64,000 bases of DNA. Source: Trifolium pratense. Lineage: Eukaryota; Streptophyta; Magnoliopsida; Fabales; Fabaceae. Below, one piece after another: positions 28,450 to 40,132 of the stretch (positions are counted from its first letter, which is position 1; each line of letters opens with the position of its first letter). The position numbers and the translations under genes were made by a program. The stretch is from NCBI RefSeq assembly GCF_020283565.1, contig NC_060061.1, positions 25,581,362 to 25,645,361 on the forward strand, in the 5' to 3' direction. The notes under the pieces were generated by a model. The model worked only from the letters and a program-made list of their open reading frames with translations. It was not told where the DNA came from and did no database searches.

Positions 28450-29465
28450 AGAGAATGAGGACTATCTCGAATGAGGAGAGACTGGCATTCTTGGCTAAGG
28501 CTCGCCAGCAAAAAGCCAATCCTGCTGTCGCCGTGATTGACCCGTTGGGGCAGCTACAAGTGGAGGAGGCTGTTACGAAAGAGGGGCGGAGCAAAAAGAA
28601 ACATGATGGGCGGATCCGTGTCGAGATCCCAGGAAAAGCAGCTTCTGGAGCAACAGAAACTGAGGGTGTTGAACCTCCTCCTTCCAAAAAACAAAAAGTA
28701 GAGAAGACTACTCAAAAGGCTGGGGGTGCTGACAAGGGCAAAGGCGCGGCTTCCAGTTCTTCTCAGCCTCCTGCTCAAGACGTTGAAGCCGTTGCGCCCC
28801 TTTCCTGGAGCTCATTCGATCCTCTGGAGTTTATTGAGAGAGGAGTAACCATGGTGGGTGACATGACTCGCTTCACCGACACTTCGACAGAAGACCTGAG
28901 GAAGAAGGCCTTAGAGTATGAAGTCAAGGGTACTCTTCTTAATTATCTGCTGACAAACCGCCAGGAGCAAGAGGTTCTAGAGGCGAGGCAAAAAGTGAAG
29001 ATGGTTGATGATAATCTCGCTGATATTGAGAAGAGGTATTCCGAAACTAAGGCGAAGCTGGAGGATGACATCAAAAAGTTGAAGGAAGAACGGGAGGGCG
29101 AGGCAGAGAGGTTGAGGAAAGATTACGAAGAGAAACTGGCGAAGGTCAAAGAAAGCTACGCCGCCTCTGAGGCAAAGCTCAAGGAGAATGCTGCTGCCCA
29201 GGTTGAGAAGCTTTCCAAGCTTTCCAAGGAGAAAGATGAGGCGGTGCTCTCTGTTGGGACCTTGGCTGATGAGAAGGCTAGGTTGGAAAATGACATCAAC
29301 GAGCTTCAACTTTGTGCAGCCAACCAGTACGATGAGGGTTTCGCCTTTGCTATCGAGCAGGTTAAGTTGCTCTTTCCTGATTTAGATGCTGGGCGCCTAG
29401 GTGAGGCCGATGCGATGAAGCAAATAGTTGATGGAAAGCTCGTCCCTTATGTTCCTCCTGAATGA
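28450..29465 (+). CDS. Tat antisense ORF 3, exon 2: NLS and coiled coil
   Basis: Continues the exon 1 frame (in-frame ATG at 28455 could also start a shorter protein). It contains a basic nuclear-localisation-like PPPSKKQKVEK, a Ser/Gln-rich linker, and a long charged coiled coil of about 150 residues (for example KLEDDIKKLKEEREGEAERL). It ends with a compact tail (QYDEGFAFAIEQVKLLFPDL and on) that looks folded rather than coiled. Stop TGA or TAA-equivalent at the end is followed by T-rich sequence. Likely nuclear, oligomeric (inference). Confidence 0.72.
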
Positions 29466-29864
29466 ATGCCTTCTTTTCCCTTTATTGTAATGAATTTGTT
29501 CCTGCCCTTCTGTGGCCTTTTGTACCTATTTTGTATGCCCTTTTATGGCCTTGAACAATTTGCCCTTTATTGGGTCCTTTATTAATTTCTTTATTCGCCT
29601 GATTTCTTTTCTTCATAATTTCACGGATTATTTTGATATTACGCTATTAGATAACGCCTCCTATCATTCTTGCTTTGGAAACTTTTACCCTTACCTGTGA
29701 TGTCTTTGACATTTTAACATAATTGTGAGTTGTTTGAGAATAAATTTATACCTGTTGCCTTTTTGGCGATTGTAGCTGGTATGGCGATATGTCGCCTTGC
29801 TTTGAGTGCGTGCAAGCTTTTCCTCTTGGTAATGTTGATAATCTTGCCTTTCTTCGCTGTATAT
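29466..29864. other. T-rich 3' region of antisense unit 3
   Basis: No supported ORF. T-rich with 'CCCTTTTATGG' and 'CCCTTTATTGG' phrases; probably the 3' untranslated and polyadenylation region of antisense ORF 3. Confidence 0.35.
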
Positions 29865-30256
29865 TTTCTGTTTTTGACGTCCCCTACGGGTGACGCCAGG
29901 GCCTTTCAACCTTGTTTTATTTTCTGTTTTTGACGTCCCCTACGGGTGACGCCAGGGCCTTTCAACCTTGTTTTATTTTCTGTTTTTGACGTCCCCTACG
30001 GGTGACGCCAGGGCCTTTCAACCTTGTTTTATTTTCTGTTTTTGACGTCCCCTACGGGTGACGCCAGGGCCTTTCAACCTTGTTTTATTTTCTGTTTTTG
30101 ACGTCCCCTACGGGTGACGCCAGGGCCTTTCAACCTTGTTTTATTTTCTGTTTTTGACGTCCCCTACGGGTGACGCCAAGGCCTCTCAACCCTGATTTAA
30201 TTTCTGTTTCTGACGCCCCCTACGGGTGACGCCAAGGCCTCTCAACCCTGATTTAA
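29865..30256. repeat. 56-bp tandem repeat array, 7 copies
   Basis: Seven units beginning TTTCTGTTTTTGACGTCCCC at 29865, 29921, 29977, 30033, 30089, 30145 and 30201. The first five are essentially identical; the last two diverge (ACGTC to ACGCC, GGGCC to AGGCC). Each unit holds an imperfect hairpin CGTCCCCTACGGGTGACG and an ACGT core. It lies between the convergent ends of pol (minus) and antisense ORF 3 (plus). Tandem arrays at this place are known in Tat-lineage elements and can seed satellite DNA (family knowledge). Confidence 0.95.
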
Positions 30257-30526
30257 TTTCTGGTTTATTCAGAGCCCGTAACTTAATCAGGTTGACCTTT
30301 ATTGACGTAAATATTTTGACTGTGAAAGTAAACATGTGTAAGGAAATAAAAACTACTAAAATTTTGAAATTCAATGAGCCTCGATAAAAACCCCAGTTTG
30401 CACAGGGGAAAAGAGTGTCTCATTGTTTTTTATTTATTTATGAAAATGGTTCTTATACATCATTAAAATAGTGCTGAAAAGGAATGAATTTACTTATTCT
30501 TCCACCAGTGGCGTGATGCTCCGTAA

Positions 30527-31877
30527 CTAACTGTAGTAGAACTTCAAGTTTGCTATGTTCCATGTCCTGGGGAGGGTTCTTCCTTCCATAGTTTCTAAAC
30601 GATATGCTCCTCCTTCAAAGGCTTCTTGCACACGAAAAGGGCCTTCCCAGTTTGCCGCAAACTTCCCTCCTTTATCCTTTCCCATTGGTCTTTTTAACAC
30701 TAAATCGCCTTCTTGGAAACTTCTTTGTCTGACTCTCGTGTTATATCGCCTAGCGGCTCTTTGCTTTATGGCGAATTCTCTGAAGTGCGCTCTCTCCCTT
30801 TTTCCTCGATCATGTCTAGGTTCTCTTCCAAAGCTCTATTGTTTTCCTCCTGCGTTATGGTTTCTCTGCGCCAACTGGGAGGATTTATCTCCACCGGGAT
30901 CATTGCGTCTGAACCATAGACCATTGTAAATGGCGCTTCTCCCGTCGAGGATTGGGGGGTGGTGTGATATGACCACAGGATGGGCGAGATGTGGGCTACC
31001 CAAGCCTCGCCTTTTCTATCTAGCCTCCTTTTCAATGCCCTTAATATAACCTTATTTGCTGATTCAGCCTGTCCGTTAGCTTGTGGGTGCTCCACTGATA
31101 TAAAGGTGTTTTTGATTCCTTTGCTTCGACAGAATTCCACGACCTTTTCGCTGGCGAACTGAGTGCCGTTATCGGACACGATGTACTTAGGCAAGCCGAA
31201 CCTGCAGATGATTTTTTTCCAATAAAAAATCTTGACCTGTTCCGCCGAGATACTAGATACTTGCTCTGCTTCAATCCATTTTGTAAAATAATCAACGGCG
31301 ACGATGATCCATCGCGCTTGTTTGTAGCCAACTGGAAATGGACCAACAATATCCACCCCCCACATGAAAAAAGGCCATGGGGATAATACTGATTTCAATG
31401 GCTCTCCAGGCATGTGATGTAAATTAGCGTGTCTTTGGCATTTATCACAGTTTCTCACATACATGGCGGTGTCATCGTGTATATCCGGCCAGTAAAAACC
31501 TGCCCTTAATATTTTTCCTGCTAAAGCCCTTGAACCGATATGGCTGCCACATGAACCCTCATGCACTTCAGACATAATGTGTTTTGCTTCTTCATTGCTG
31601 ACGCATAGGAGGAGGGGGGATGCGAATCCCCTCTTGTACAGCCTGTTTCCCACCATGGAATACCATGCCGCCATCTTTTTCAATTTGAACGCCTTTTCCC
31701 TTTCTTTTGGTAGTTCATCCGTTTGGAGGTATCGGATAATGGGCGATCTCCAATCTTCCTCCTCTATCACCATCATCAAATCTTCTCCGCCAATGCTGGG
31801 AGTTTTGATGGTTTCTTGAATAACGGTCCTATGGCTTCCTGGTTTTTTCGTACTCGCCAGTTTTGATAGTAGATCTG
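30527..31877 (-). pseudogene. pol: Tat pol, C-terminal part: integrase
   Basis: Continues pol after the two inserted LTR elements. HHCC zinc region (HEGSCGSH, CDKCQRH); DDE core with D in WGVDIVGPF, D in VSDNGTQF, E in HPQANGQAESANK. A one-base loss near 30790-30805 puts the last 85 or so codons (LVLKRPMGKDKGGKF... to the stop at 30527-30529) in another frame. The length summed over the pieces, counting each target duplication once, is one base short of a multiple of three, agreeing with a single deletion. Non-functional in this copy. Confidence 0.88.
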
Positions 31878-34265
31878 TGTAACGACCCAATTCTCATATT
31901 ATTATTTTTATGTGTTAAAATATTTTATTAACGTGGAATTTTAATTAAGTTAATAACTAGGGTTATTTATCGAATACTTTAGTTATTAAGCGAGTAGAGA
32001 GAGTTAACGTGTTATTGGGCCAAGCCAATTGGGCTTGAGGCCCAATGGGCCTTGTCTCATGAGTGGGGGGCGGTTTAAGAGGCTTTGTTAGAGAGAGAGA
32101 AATTCATTTTTCTCATGTTCTTGTGTTCTTGAAGAGAGGAAGAGGAGAGCTTGGGAGCTAGAGCAAGGGGAGAGCTAGGGATTCGAGATCGTCGTCGTGT
32201 TTTCTTCGAATCCAGGTAAGAGAGTAGATTTCATATTCGTGGGTGACTCGAGGAAGGGGAGAATGTCGATTTCTCCTCACCCGAACTTCCTCCACCCCAT
32301 TTTCGTTTTAGCTTAGAACGGATTTTCTTGATGGAAATCGTTCCTAAGGTTCTTAATATGTTTAACATGCTTTTAACATGATTAATGAACGGATTTAATG
32401 GTTAAAAACGAGTTTTATAACAGATTAAACTCAAGAACTTTGTGTTCTTGAGAGTTTTGATGAAAAAGTGTCAATCTTTACTTTTTCGATGTTTATGACG
32501 TAGATCTGAGAAATGAACTGTCCTTTTGTGTTTAGATATGCTTGTTGCACTTGAATATGAACTTATTTGGGGTTTATAACATGAAAAATGGTTTATGTGA
32601 GAGTCTTGGGAGTTTAGAGTTTGAAATGAGAAATGTAGAAAATTGTTATCTATGAGGTCTGAACCTTTACGTGCAATTTTGACCTCTTTTCGTTGTGAAC
32701 TGGTTTTAGTGGCCAACATAAACGTTGTAGCCCTGTTTGTTAGCTTTCCAACGAGTATATGTGCGTCTCCATTGGACTTTCGTAGCCCAAGTTATGATCG
32801 TTGCAATGAGAGGCTGTCCTGCAGAATCAGAACCAGTTAATTCTGCAGAGATTTCGCCCCAGGCGAAATATATTTCGCCCCAGGCGAAAATTAGTCAGTG
32901 AGCAACCAGTAGACCAGTAGAATTTCGCCCCAGGCGAAATTTGTTTCGCCTCAGGCGAAAATGTTGCAGTTTTCACCAGTTTTTCATCTGCGATCTTCCT
33001 TTGCATGTAGTTTTGAATCAGTGTCTTATTCTTACATGATTGTTGATGATTGTTGATGCTTGTTGATGCTTATAATGATGTGTTGATGAATTGTTGATTA
33101 TATTTGTGAATTATAATTGTTGTTGATTGTTGATGATGTTTGTTTAAATATCAAAGAAGTATATTAAGGTGTTAATCAACTTAATAAAGAAGGATATTAG
33201 AGTATGTTATTCTAATAAAGAAGTATATCGAATTATGTTATTCGATAAAGACGGATATTAAGGTATTGATTATCTTAATAAAGACGGACGTTGGATAGTG
33301 TTCCACGTTATTGTTGACGGGCTATATGCCAAAACTGTTGATGAATATATTCATGAGTTTTGAGTGCATGCATCATGAATATTTAGGGATATTGGCTTGT
33401 CCAATAAAGAAGGATATCGAACTATATTGTTTGATAAAGACGGATATCGGAGGTGAAATACTCTGATAAAGACGATGGTACCACATGCATTAGAGGTGTC
33501 TAGAGGACATAACATGAATGTGAAGCATTAGATTGCATTAGGGATTATGTGTGCATTTTATAATAAATGATGTTTGACACATACTTGGTAAATGTTGATT
33601 GTTAATCCTTATGTGAGGAGCAGAGTCCGTCATGACTATAAAATGAACAACGCAGGGTCCGTCATGACCATAATCTGAACAATGTATTTGTTGATGTTTT
33701 GGTATTGTCCGAGACGACGTGAAACTATATATTTGGTGTATTTTGTGGATGATTGATTAGGTGATAAATGAAGTATATGCATGATATATGAATATGCATG
33801 AATGATGGTGATGTATATGTATAATGTATGATTATGCATGTTTTTATGAAGAAGTGTTTAAGTACAATTTACTTACACTTGTATTATTTTGAGTATGTTA
33901 TCTAACTCTCTTTTATGTGTTATGTGCTGGATCGTTGGGGGTCCAGATTTTACAGGATTTTGTGGTATTCGATGTCGAGTCGTCGATGAAGCTCCGCTCT
34001 GATTGTGACACGGGAAAGGGTTGTATTTAGACTATAGGGTCTTTATGACTTTCGATATTTATTTGTAAAACTATACATTTTGAGAAATGATTGTTTTGTA
34101 TAAACACTGTTTTTACTAATTAACTACATTAGTATTATTTTGATTGAAGAATGTAATACTCGAACCACAACTTTTATAATATCGAACATTACTTTCCGTT
34201 GCGTATTTTGAAAAAGATTTTTTTTACTAAGGTAGAAATATAAAAATAATGGGTTGGGTGTTACA
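31878..34265 (+). repeat. 5' LTR of element C
   Basis: 2388 bp. Contains short inverted units ATTTCGCCCCAGGCGAAAT (three within 32850-32961), TTGTTGATGATTG-type repeats (33040-33140) and repeated AAAGACGGATAT phrases (33180-33480). The 3' LTR lacks one 21-bp palindromic unit and differs by about three substitutions. Confidence 0.93.
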
Positions 34266-37200
34266 ATTGGTATCAGAGCAGGTCGTCTTCGGACTGTGTG
34301 GGTTATGTGTCGATCAGAGCAGGTCTGTGCAGTCAGACCAAGTGAGTATTGTGTGTCAGTCGTGTTTGTCTAACAATTTTGTTGTGTTTGTTTTGTGAAA
34401 TCACTTATGTTGTTCATTTAGGAACTATGAGTGATGTGAATTGAATTAAATTATTCGTTCTTTTTGTGAGTAATGGTGTGAGTGCTATACTCCTATGTTT
34501 ATAATAGTTGTATATGCGTAGAGTTTAACCTTTTTGTAGTTTAAACTTGATGGATTGATGCTTATTGCTAATTGTTGATGATCCGGCATGATATAAAACT
34601 GCATGTGACGATCCGGCATGATATAAAACTGCATGTGACGATCCGGCATGATATAAAACTGCATGTGGTAATGATTTGAAATAATTTTAAAAACTAATAT
34701 TATTTCTTGAAGATTTTGGTGAAAATATAGAGTTATTTTCTTTTGGGTGAGTGAAAATTAATTTTCAAAATGGTGAGAAGAGTAGGATATTAATGTGTCC
34801 TGGTATGTGTTTGTTATATGTTTGTTTATAACATGTGCTAGATGATTACTAGGCATTTGAATTGCTATGCGTTTTATGAGTAAAAACATGAAGATCTCAT
34901 AATTCTATGTTGTAATTGTGATGCATGATTCTAAATGTGCTTTCAAGTCTATAATGATGTTATATGCTTGATGTTTTGGATTTTGTGGATTAGTGAGTCG
35001 AGAAAACGAGAGTTTAGTGAGCGTAAGTTCAAAACCGTAGCAGAGCACCCAGATTTTTGGATGTGCTCGCTAGGCGAAGAATGAACCTCGCTGAGTCTCG
35101 CTAAGTCTTGCTAAATCCTGTGAATGTTTTTGACTTGTCTCGCCGGGAGCTCGCTAGCTTTTGCTAAGCGAGGGAGCCAGACAAGAAAGTTATTTTGTTG
35201 ATGTCTTGTTCTGAGTTGATTGAATGTGAGTATGAATTATTGCTATGCAATGTTCATTTTTCTTGTGTTGTTTTGATTTCCTAACTTTGAGAAGTGAGGG
35301 AAGTATAGGTTACTTGAATGCTTGCATGAATTTGTGTTAGTGTTTAGGTATCGTGGGTTAGGTTTTGTCCCCTGTATGCGACATGCGTATAAACGATGTC
35401 GATACTAGTTTCTTCTTAGGAAGAATATGTTTAGAGACGATAGAACCGTTAGGTGTGAGCACCAGAAGTTCTAGTGGAAGAGTGTAGGTGGGTTTGAGAT
35501 AAGTGGGGGAGAAGGTTATATCCCTCCGAGATGTTTCGAACGTGAGAAGATTGGATGAGTAGAGATGTTCTTGAAGCGGAATATTCAGGAGTTGGTAACG
35601 TTGTTCGAAGTGGAATGAATGGGCGCAACAAGTTGTGAGAAACTATTAGAAGAGGAGTTGTCGGACCAAGTGTTTCGCCGTGAGGCGTTAGTGAGATTGG
35701 TTAAGTAAGATGAAGAGCATTCGGGACGATCAAGGATCGTGTGTTGCACTAGAAGTATGGATATATGGTTTGTGTGGAGCGAAGTTGAAGTACCTATTCG
35801 ATTAGAAGAAGTTGAATATGTAGAAGTGGAAGTGATTAGGATTCTTGAGAGGTGATGATTTTGAAGTAAGTTGTCATCCAAGGGGATCGGATGTTGTACC
35901 GGATGTTGGAGTAAGAAGCTTTATGTGAGTCGTGCATATGATAGTAGGATGAGTTGGTTGAACAATTTGGAGTTCTAAGTCTAGTGTGTGGAGTGACTTT
36001 CGGAAGAAGTTTGAGAAGCTTAGAGAAAGAGATGTGAAGATTAGTGAACCGTTGGTGTTAATTAATCGATGAAAGGAAGTAGGTTTTAAAGTAAATAAGA
36101 ATGGAATTGAGAAATATCATAATAGGATTGGTATGTTTGTTAAATCGTTGGAAGTGAGGATTGTATGAGTAGTCGAGTTTATTCGAAGATGGAAGTAGGA
36201 TAACAATTCGAAAGATTTTGTGAGAGGCTTGCTGAAGAAAGGGTAATTGGATTTGGATAATGACAGGGCAATTTGTGTCGAAGTTGAATGAGATCCTAGA
36301 AGTGGAGATGAAGCTAAAAGAGAGGTATTATTTTTGAATGATGAAGAATAAGAAAGTTAGCCGTTGGAGAACGTGTTGAGAGTGAGTAATAGGAGGTTAT
36401 GTTGGAAGTGACTTGTGTTAGGTGAGAGTTTGCGAAAAGGATTACCACACATGTGAGTAGATGTTGTGTTTGAGCACATATAGTAAGGAGTTGAAGGTGA
36501 TGCCTAAGGTAAGTGTCAGAGAGCATTTGGTAGTGCCCACAAGATAAGAGTGAGTAAGTATTTGCTAAGGAATTTGGATTCATGGAATGGAAGAGTCGGT
36601 AGAGACTAGTTTTGTTAGATGCATCGTGGATGTTGATGAGGTATGGTCACAATCGGTGACAATGAAGTAAAGGATTTTAAATTGTTTCATCATGGATGAT
36701 GGGACGATGGTGATTTGGTGAATAAACTTAAGATGTATTTTGGACGAGAATTTTGGAAATTTTCTAGAGATGTCATATTGGGATTAGACAAGGAGTCATG
36801 AGTAAGAATACTAAGACAAAGGTCGATTAGAATTTAATGGATGGGATTAGATCGTATGACGAGTATTTGGAGCTTCGTGGATTTAATTCGATGAGTGAAT
36901 AAACGGAGAAGAGTGTGCTTGTTGCAATACAAGATGATGGGGAACATGGATAGGTGGAGTGTGAGAGAATTGAAGATGTTGTTGGAATCAACGAGATAGA
37001 GGTTATGATCGTTTGGAGAACCAATTTTAGGTGGTAGCCTAATTTTGAAGTAGCGAATTGCTAAGGGATTAAGGAGAAGTGGTATTGGAAAATGTTGCGT
37101 TAAGGAATGCAAATGTTGGTTGAGAGATTACTTGGGAACGGAATAGTCGTGTTGGGATTCGACTCAATGTGAGAAAAGGAATTTGACGGTTAGAGACGGT

Positions 37201-37747
37201 AGTTTTTAGCATGTGTCAATGGAGTTTGAGAATGTTGGTCATCAAGTGATTGTTGGAATTGAATTATCGAGTGATAAGTTGGAATAAGATTCGAATATGA
37301 ATAAGTGATGTAACACGGTTAAGTGATCCATGAGGGAATCAGAGACTTATAGGATTTGTGGAGTTATGGAGTTATGGGAGTATTCCACGGAAGTATCTTT
37401 CGGAGAGTTCGATTGGTTATACCTATTTTGGGGTAGAGTTGTGAGTACCGTAGAATGTGAGTCTGTGGATGTTTCGTGCGGAGTGGATGTTTTAGCGGTT
37501 TGATAAGAATGGTTTGTGCCGATATCATGATTGTTGAATATTTATCGACAAATTGAGGAACTGGCCGTCCTTGATCTCTTGTTGATAAATGGACAAAAAT
37601 TGTGTTGGATGGGATAAACTAATTTTGTCAAACTTAGTAATGTGTAGCGTTTTGAGCGTTTGGTAGGAGGGTCGGATACAGGAGTTATCCGGAGTTGTTT
37701 TAGTTGCGTAATTTTCGAGGGCGAAAATCTTTTAAGTGGGGGAGAGT
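34266..37747 (+). other. Internal region of element C, non-coding
   Basis: PBS at about 34267-34280. A 30-bp unit GATCCGGCATGATATAAAAC + TGCATGTGAC is repeated three times at about 34580-34672 (two in element D). The rest has stops in every frame; GA-rich, TTGGA/GATTG-like codon debris suggests a decayed gag-pol but I can name no domain. Confidence 0.7.
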
Positions 37748-40114
37748 TGTAACGACCCAATTCTCATATTATTATTTTTATGTGTTAAAATATTTTATTA
37801 ACGTGGAATTTTAATTAAGTTAATAACTAGGGTTATTTATCGAATACTTTAGTTATTAAGCGAGTAGAGAGAGTTAACGTGTTATTGGGCCAAGCCAATT
37901 GGGCTTGAGGCCCAATGGGCCTTGTCTCATGAGTGGGGGGCGGTTTAAGAGGCTTTGTTAGAGAGAGAGAAATTCATTTTTCTCATGTTCTTGTGTTCTT
38001 GAAGAGAGGAAGAGGAGAGCTTGGGAGCTAGAGCAAGGGGAGAGCTAGGGATTCGAGATCGTCGTCGTGTTTTCTTCGAATCCAGGTAAGAGAGTAGATT
38101 TCATATTCGTGGGTGACTCGAGGAAGGGGAGAATGTCGATTTCTCCTCACCCGAACTTCCTCCACCCCATTTTCGTTTTAGCTTAGAACGGATTTTCTTG
38201 ATGGAAATCGTTCCTAAGGTTCTTAATATGTTTAACATGCTTTTAACATGATTAATGAACGGATTTAATGGTTAAAAACGAGTTTTATAACAGATTAAAC
38301 TCAAGAACTTTGTGTTCTTGAGAGTTTTGATGAAAAAGTGTCAATCTTTACTTTTTCGATGTTTATGACGTAGATCTGAGAAATGAACTGTCCTTTTGTG
38401 TTTAGATATGCTTGTTGCACTTGAATATGAACTTATTTGGGGTTTATAACATGAAAAATGGTTTATGTGAGAGTCTTGGGAGTTTAGAGTTTGAAATGAG
38501 AAATGTAGAAAATTGTTATCTATGAGGTCTGAACCTTTACGTGCAATTTTGACCTCTTTTCGTTGTGAACTGGTTTTAGTGGCCAACATAAAAGTTGTAG
38601 CCCTGTTTGTTAGCTTTCCAACGACTATATGTGCGTCTCCATTGGACTTTCGTAGCCCAAGTTATGATCGTTGCAATGAGAGGCTGTCCTGCAGAATCAG
38701 AACCAGTTAATTCTGCAGAGATTTCGCCCCAGGCGAAAATTAGTCAGTGAGCAACCAGTAGACCAGTAGAATTTCGCCCCAGGCGAAATTTGTTTCGCCT
38801 CAGGCGAAAATGTTGCAGTTTTCACCAGTTTTTCATCTGCGATCTTCCTTTGCATGTAGTTTTGAATCAGTGTCTTATTCTTACATGATTGTTGATGATT
38901 GTTGATGCTTGTTGATGCTTATAATGATGTGTTGATGAATTGTTGATTATATTTGTGAATTATAATTGTTGTTGATTGTTGATGATGTTTGTTTAAATAT
39001 CAAAGAAGTATATTAAGGTGTTAATCAACTTAATAAAGAAGGATATTAGAGTATGTTATTCTAATAAAGAAGTATATCGAATTATGTTATTCGATAAAGA
39101 CGGATATTAAGGTATTGATTATCTTAATAAAGACGGACGTTGGATAGTGTTCCACGTTATTGTTGACGGGCTATATGCCAAAACTGTTGATGAATATATT
39201 CATGAGTTTTGAGTGCATGCATCATGAATATTTAGGGATATTGGCTTGTCCAATAAAGAAGGATATCGAACTATATTGTTTGATAAAGACGGATATCGGA
39301 GGTGAAATACTCTGATAAAGACGATGGTACCACATGCATTAGAGGTGTCTAGAGGACATAACATGAATGTGAAGCATTAGATTGCATTAGGGATTATGTG
39401 TGCATTTTATAATAAATGATGTTTGACACATACTTGGTAAATGTTGATTGTTAATCCGTATGTGAGGAGCAGAGTCCGTCATGACTATAAAATGAACAAC
39501 GCAGGGTCCGTCATGACCATAATCTGAACAATGTATTTGTTGATGTTTTGGTATTGTCCGAGACGACGTGAAACTATATATTTGGTGTATTTTGTGGATG
39601 ATTGATTAGGTGATAAATGAAGTATATGCATGATATATGAATATGCATGAATGATGGTGATGTATATGTATAATGTATGATTATGCATGTTTTTATGAAG
39701 AAGTGTTTAAGTACAATTTACTTACACTTGTATTATTTTGAGTATGTTATCTAACTCTCTTTTATGTGTTATGTGCTGGATCGTTGGGGGTCCAGATTTT
39801 ACAGGATTTTGTGGTATTCGATGTCGAGTCGTCGATGAAGCTCCGCTCTGATTGTGACACGGGAAAGGGTTGTATTTAGACTATAGGGTCTTTATGACTT
39901 TCGATATTTATTTGTAAAACTATACATTTTGAGAAATGATTGTTTTGTATAAACACTGTTTTTACTAATTAACTACATTAGTATTATTTTGATTGAAGAA
40001 TGTAATACTCGAACCACAACTTTTATAATATCGAACATTACTTTCCGTTGCGTATTTTGAAAAAGATTTTTTTTACTAAGGTAGAAATATAAAAATAATG
40101 GGTTGGGTGTTACA
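37748..40114 (+). repeat. 3' LTR of element C
   Basis: 2367 bp, 21 bp shorter than the 5' copy because of the missing TTTCGCC palindrome unit. Confidence 0.93.
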
Positions 40115-40132
40115 ATCTGCTCTCGTGTTTTG
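40115..40132 (-). pseudogene. 18-bp island of Tat pol between elements C and D
   Basis: ATCTG (target duplication of C), CTCTCGTG, TTTTG (target duplication of D). This is what is left of the host pol sequence between two separate insertions. Confidence 0.88.

Larger units (their letters stand above)
31878..40114 (+). mobile_element. Non-autonomous LTR retrotransposon C (8.2 kb)
   Basis: LTRs of about 2.4 kb (TGTAACGACCC...GGTGTTACA), perfect target duplication ATCTG (31873-31877, 40115-40119), initiator-Met PBS (TTGGTATCAGAGC after 34265) and purine tract (GTGGGGGAGAG before 37748). The 3.5-kb internal region has no gag-pol ORF; a GTCGTC..., GAGGGCGAAAAT end resembles the chromovirus TTCGAGGACGAA end. 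So it is a large non-autonomous derivative (LARD-like). Plus orientation, inserted into the Tat pol gene. Confidence 0.92.

Noticed and set aside
29865..30256. CRISPR-like array
   Set aside because: The 56-bp units abut without unique spacers and lie in a plant retrotransposon; this is a plain tandem repeat.
32471..32719. 82-aa minus-strand ORF repeated four times (also at 38341, 40725, 46432)
   Set aside because: Repeats only because it lies in the LTRs of elements C and D; no promoter, no recognisable domain, and identical DNA rather than protein conservation explains it.
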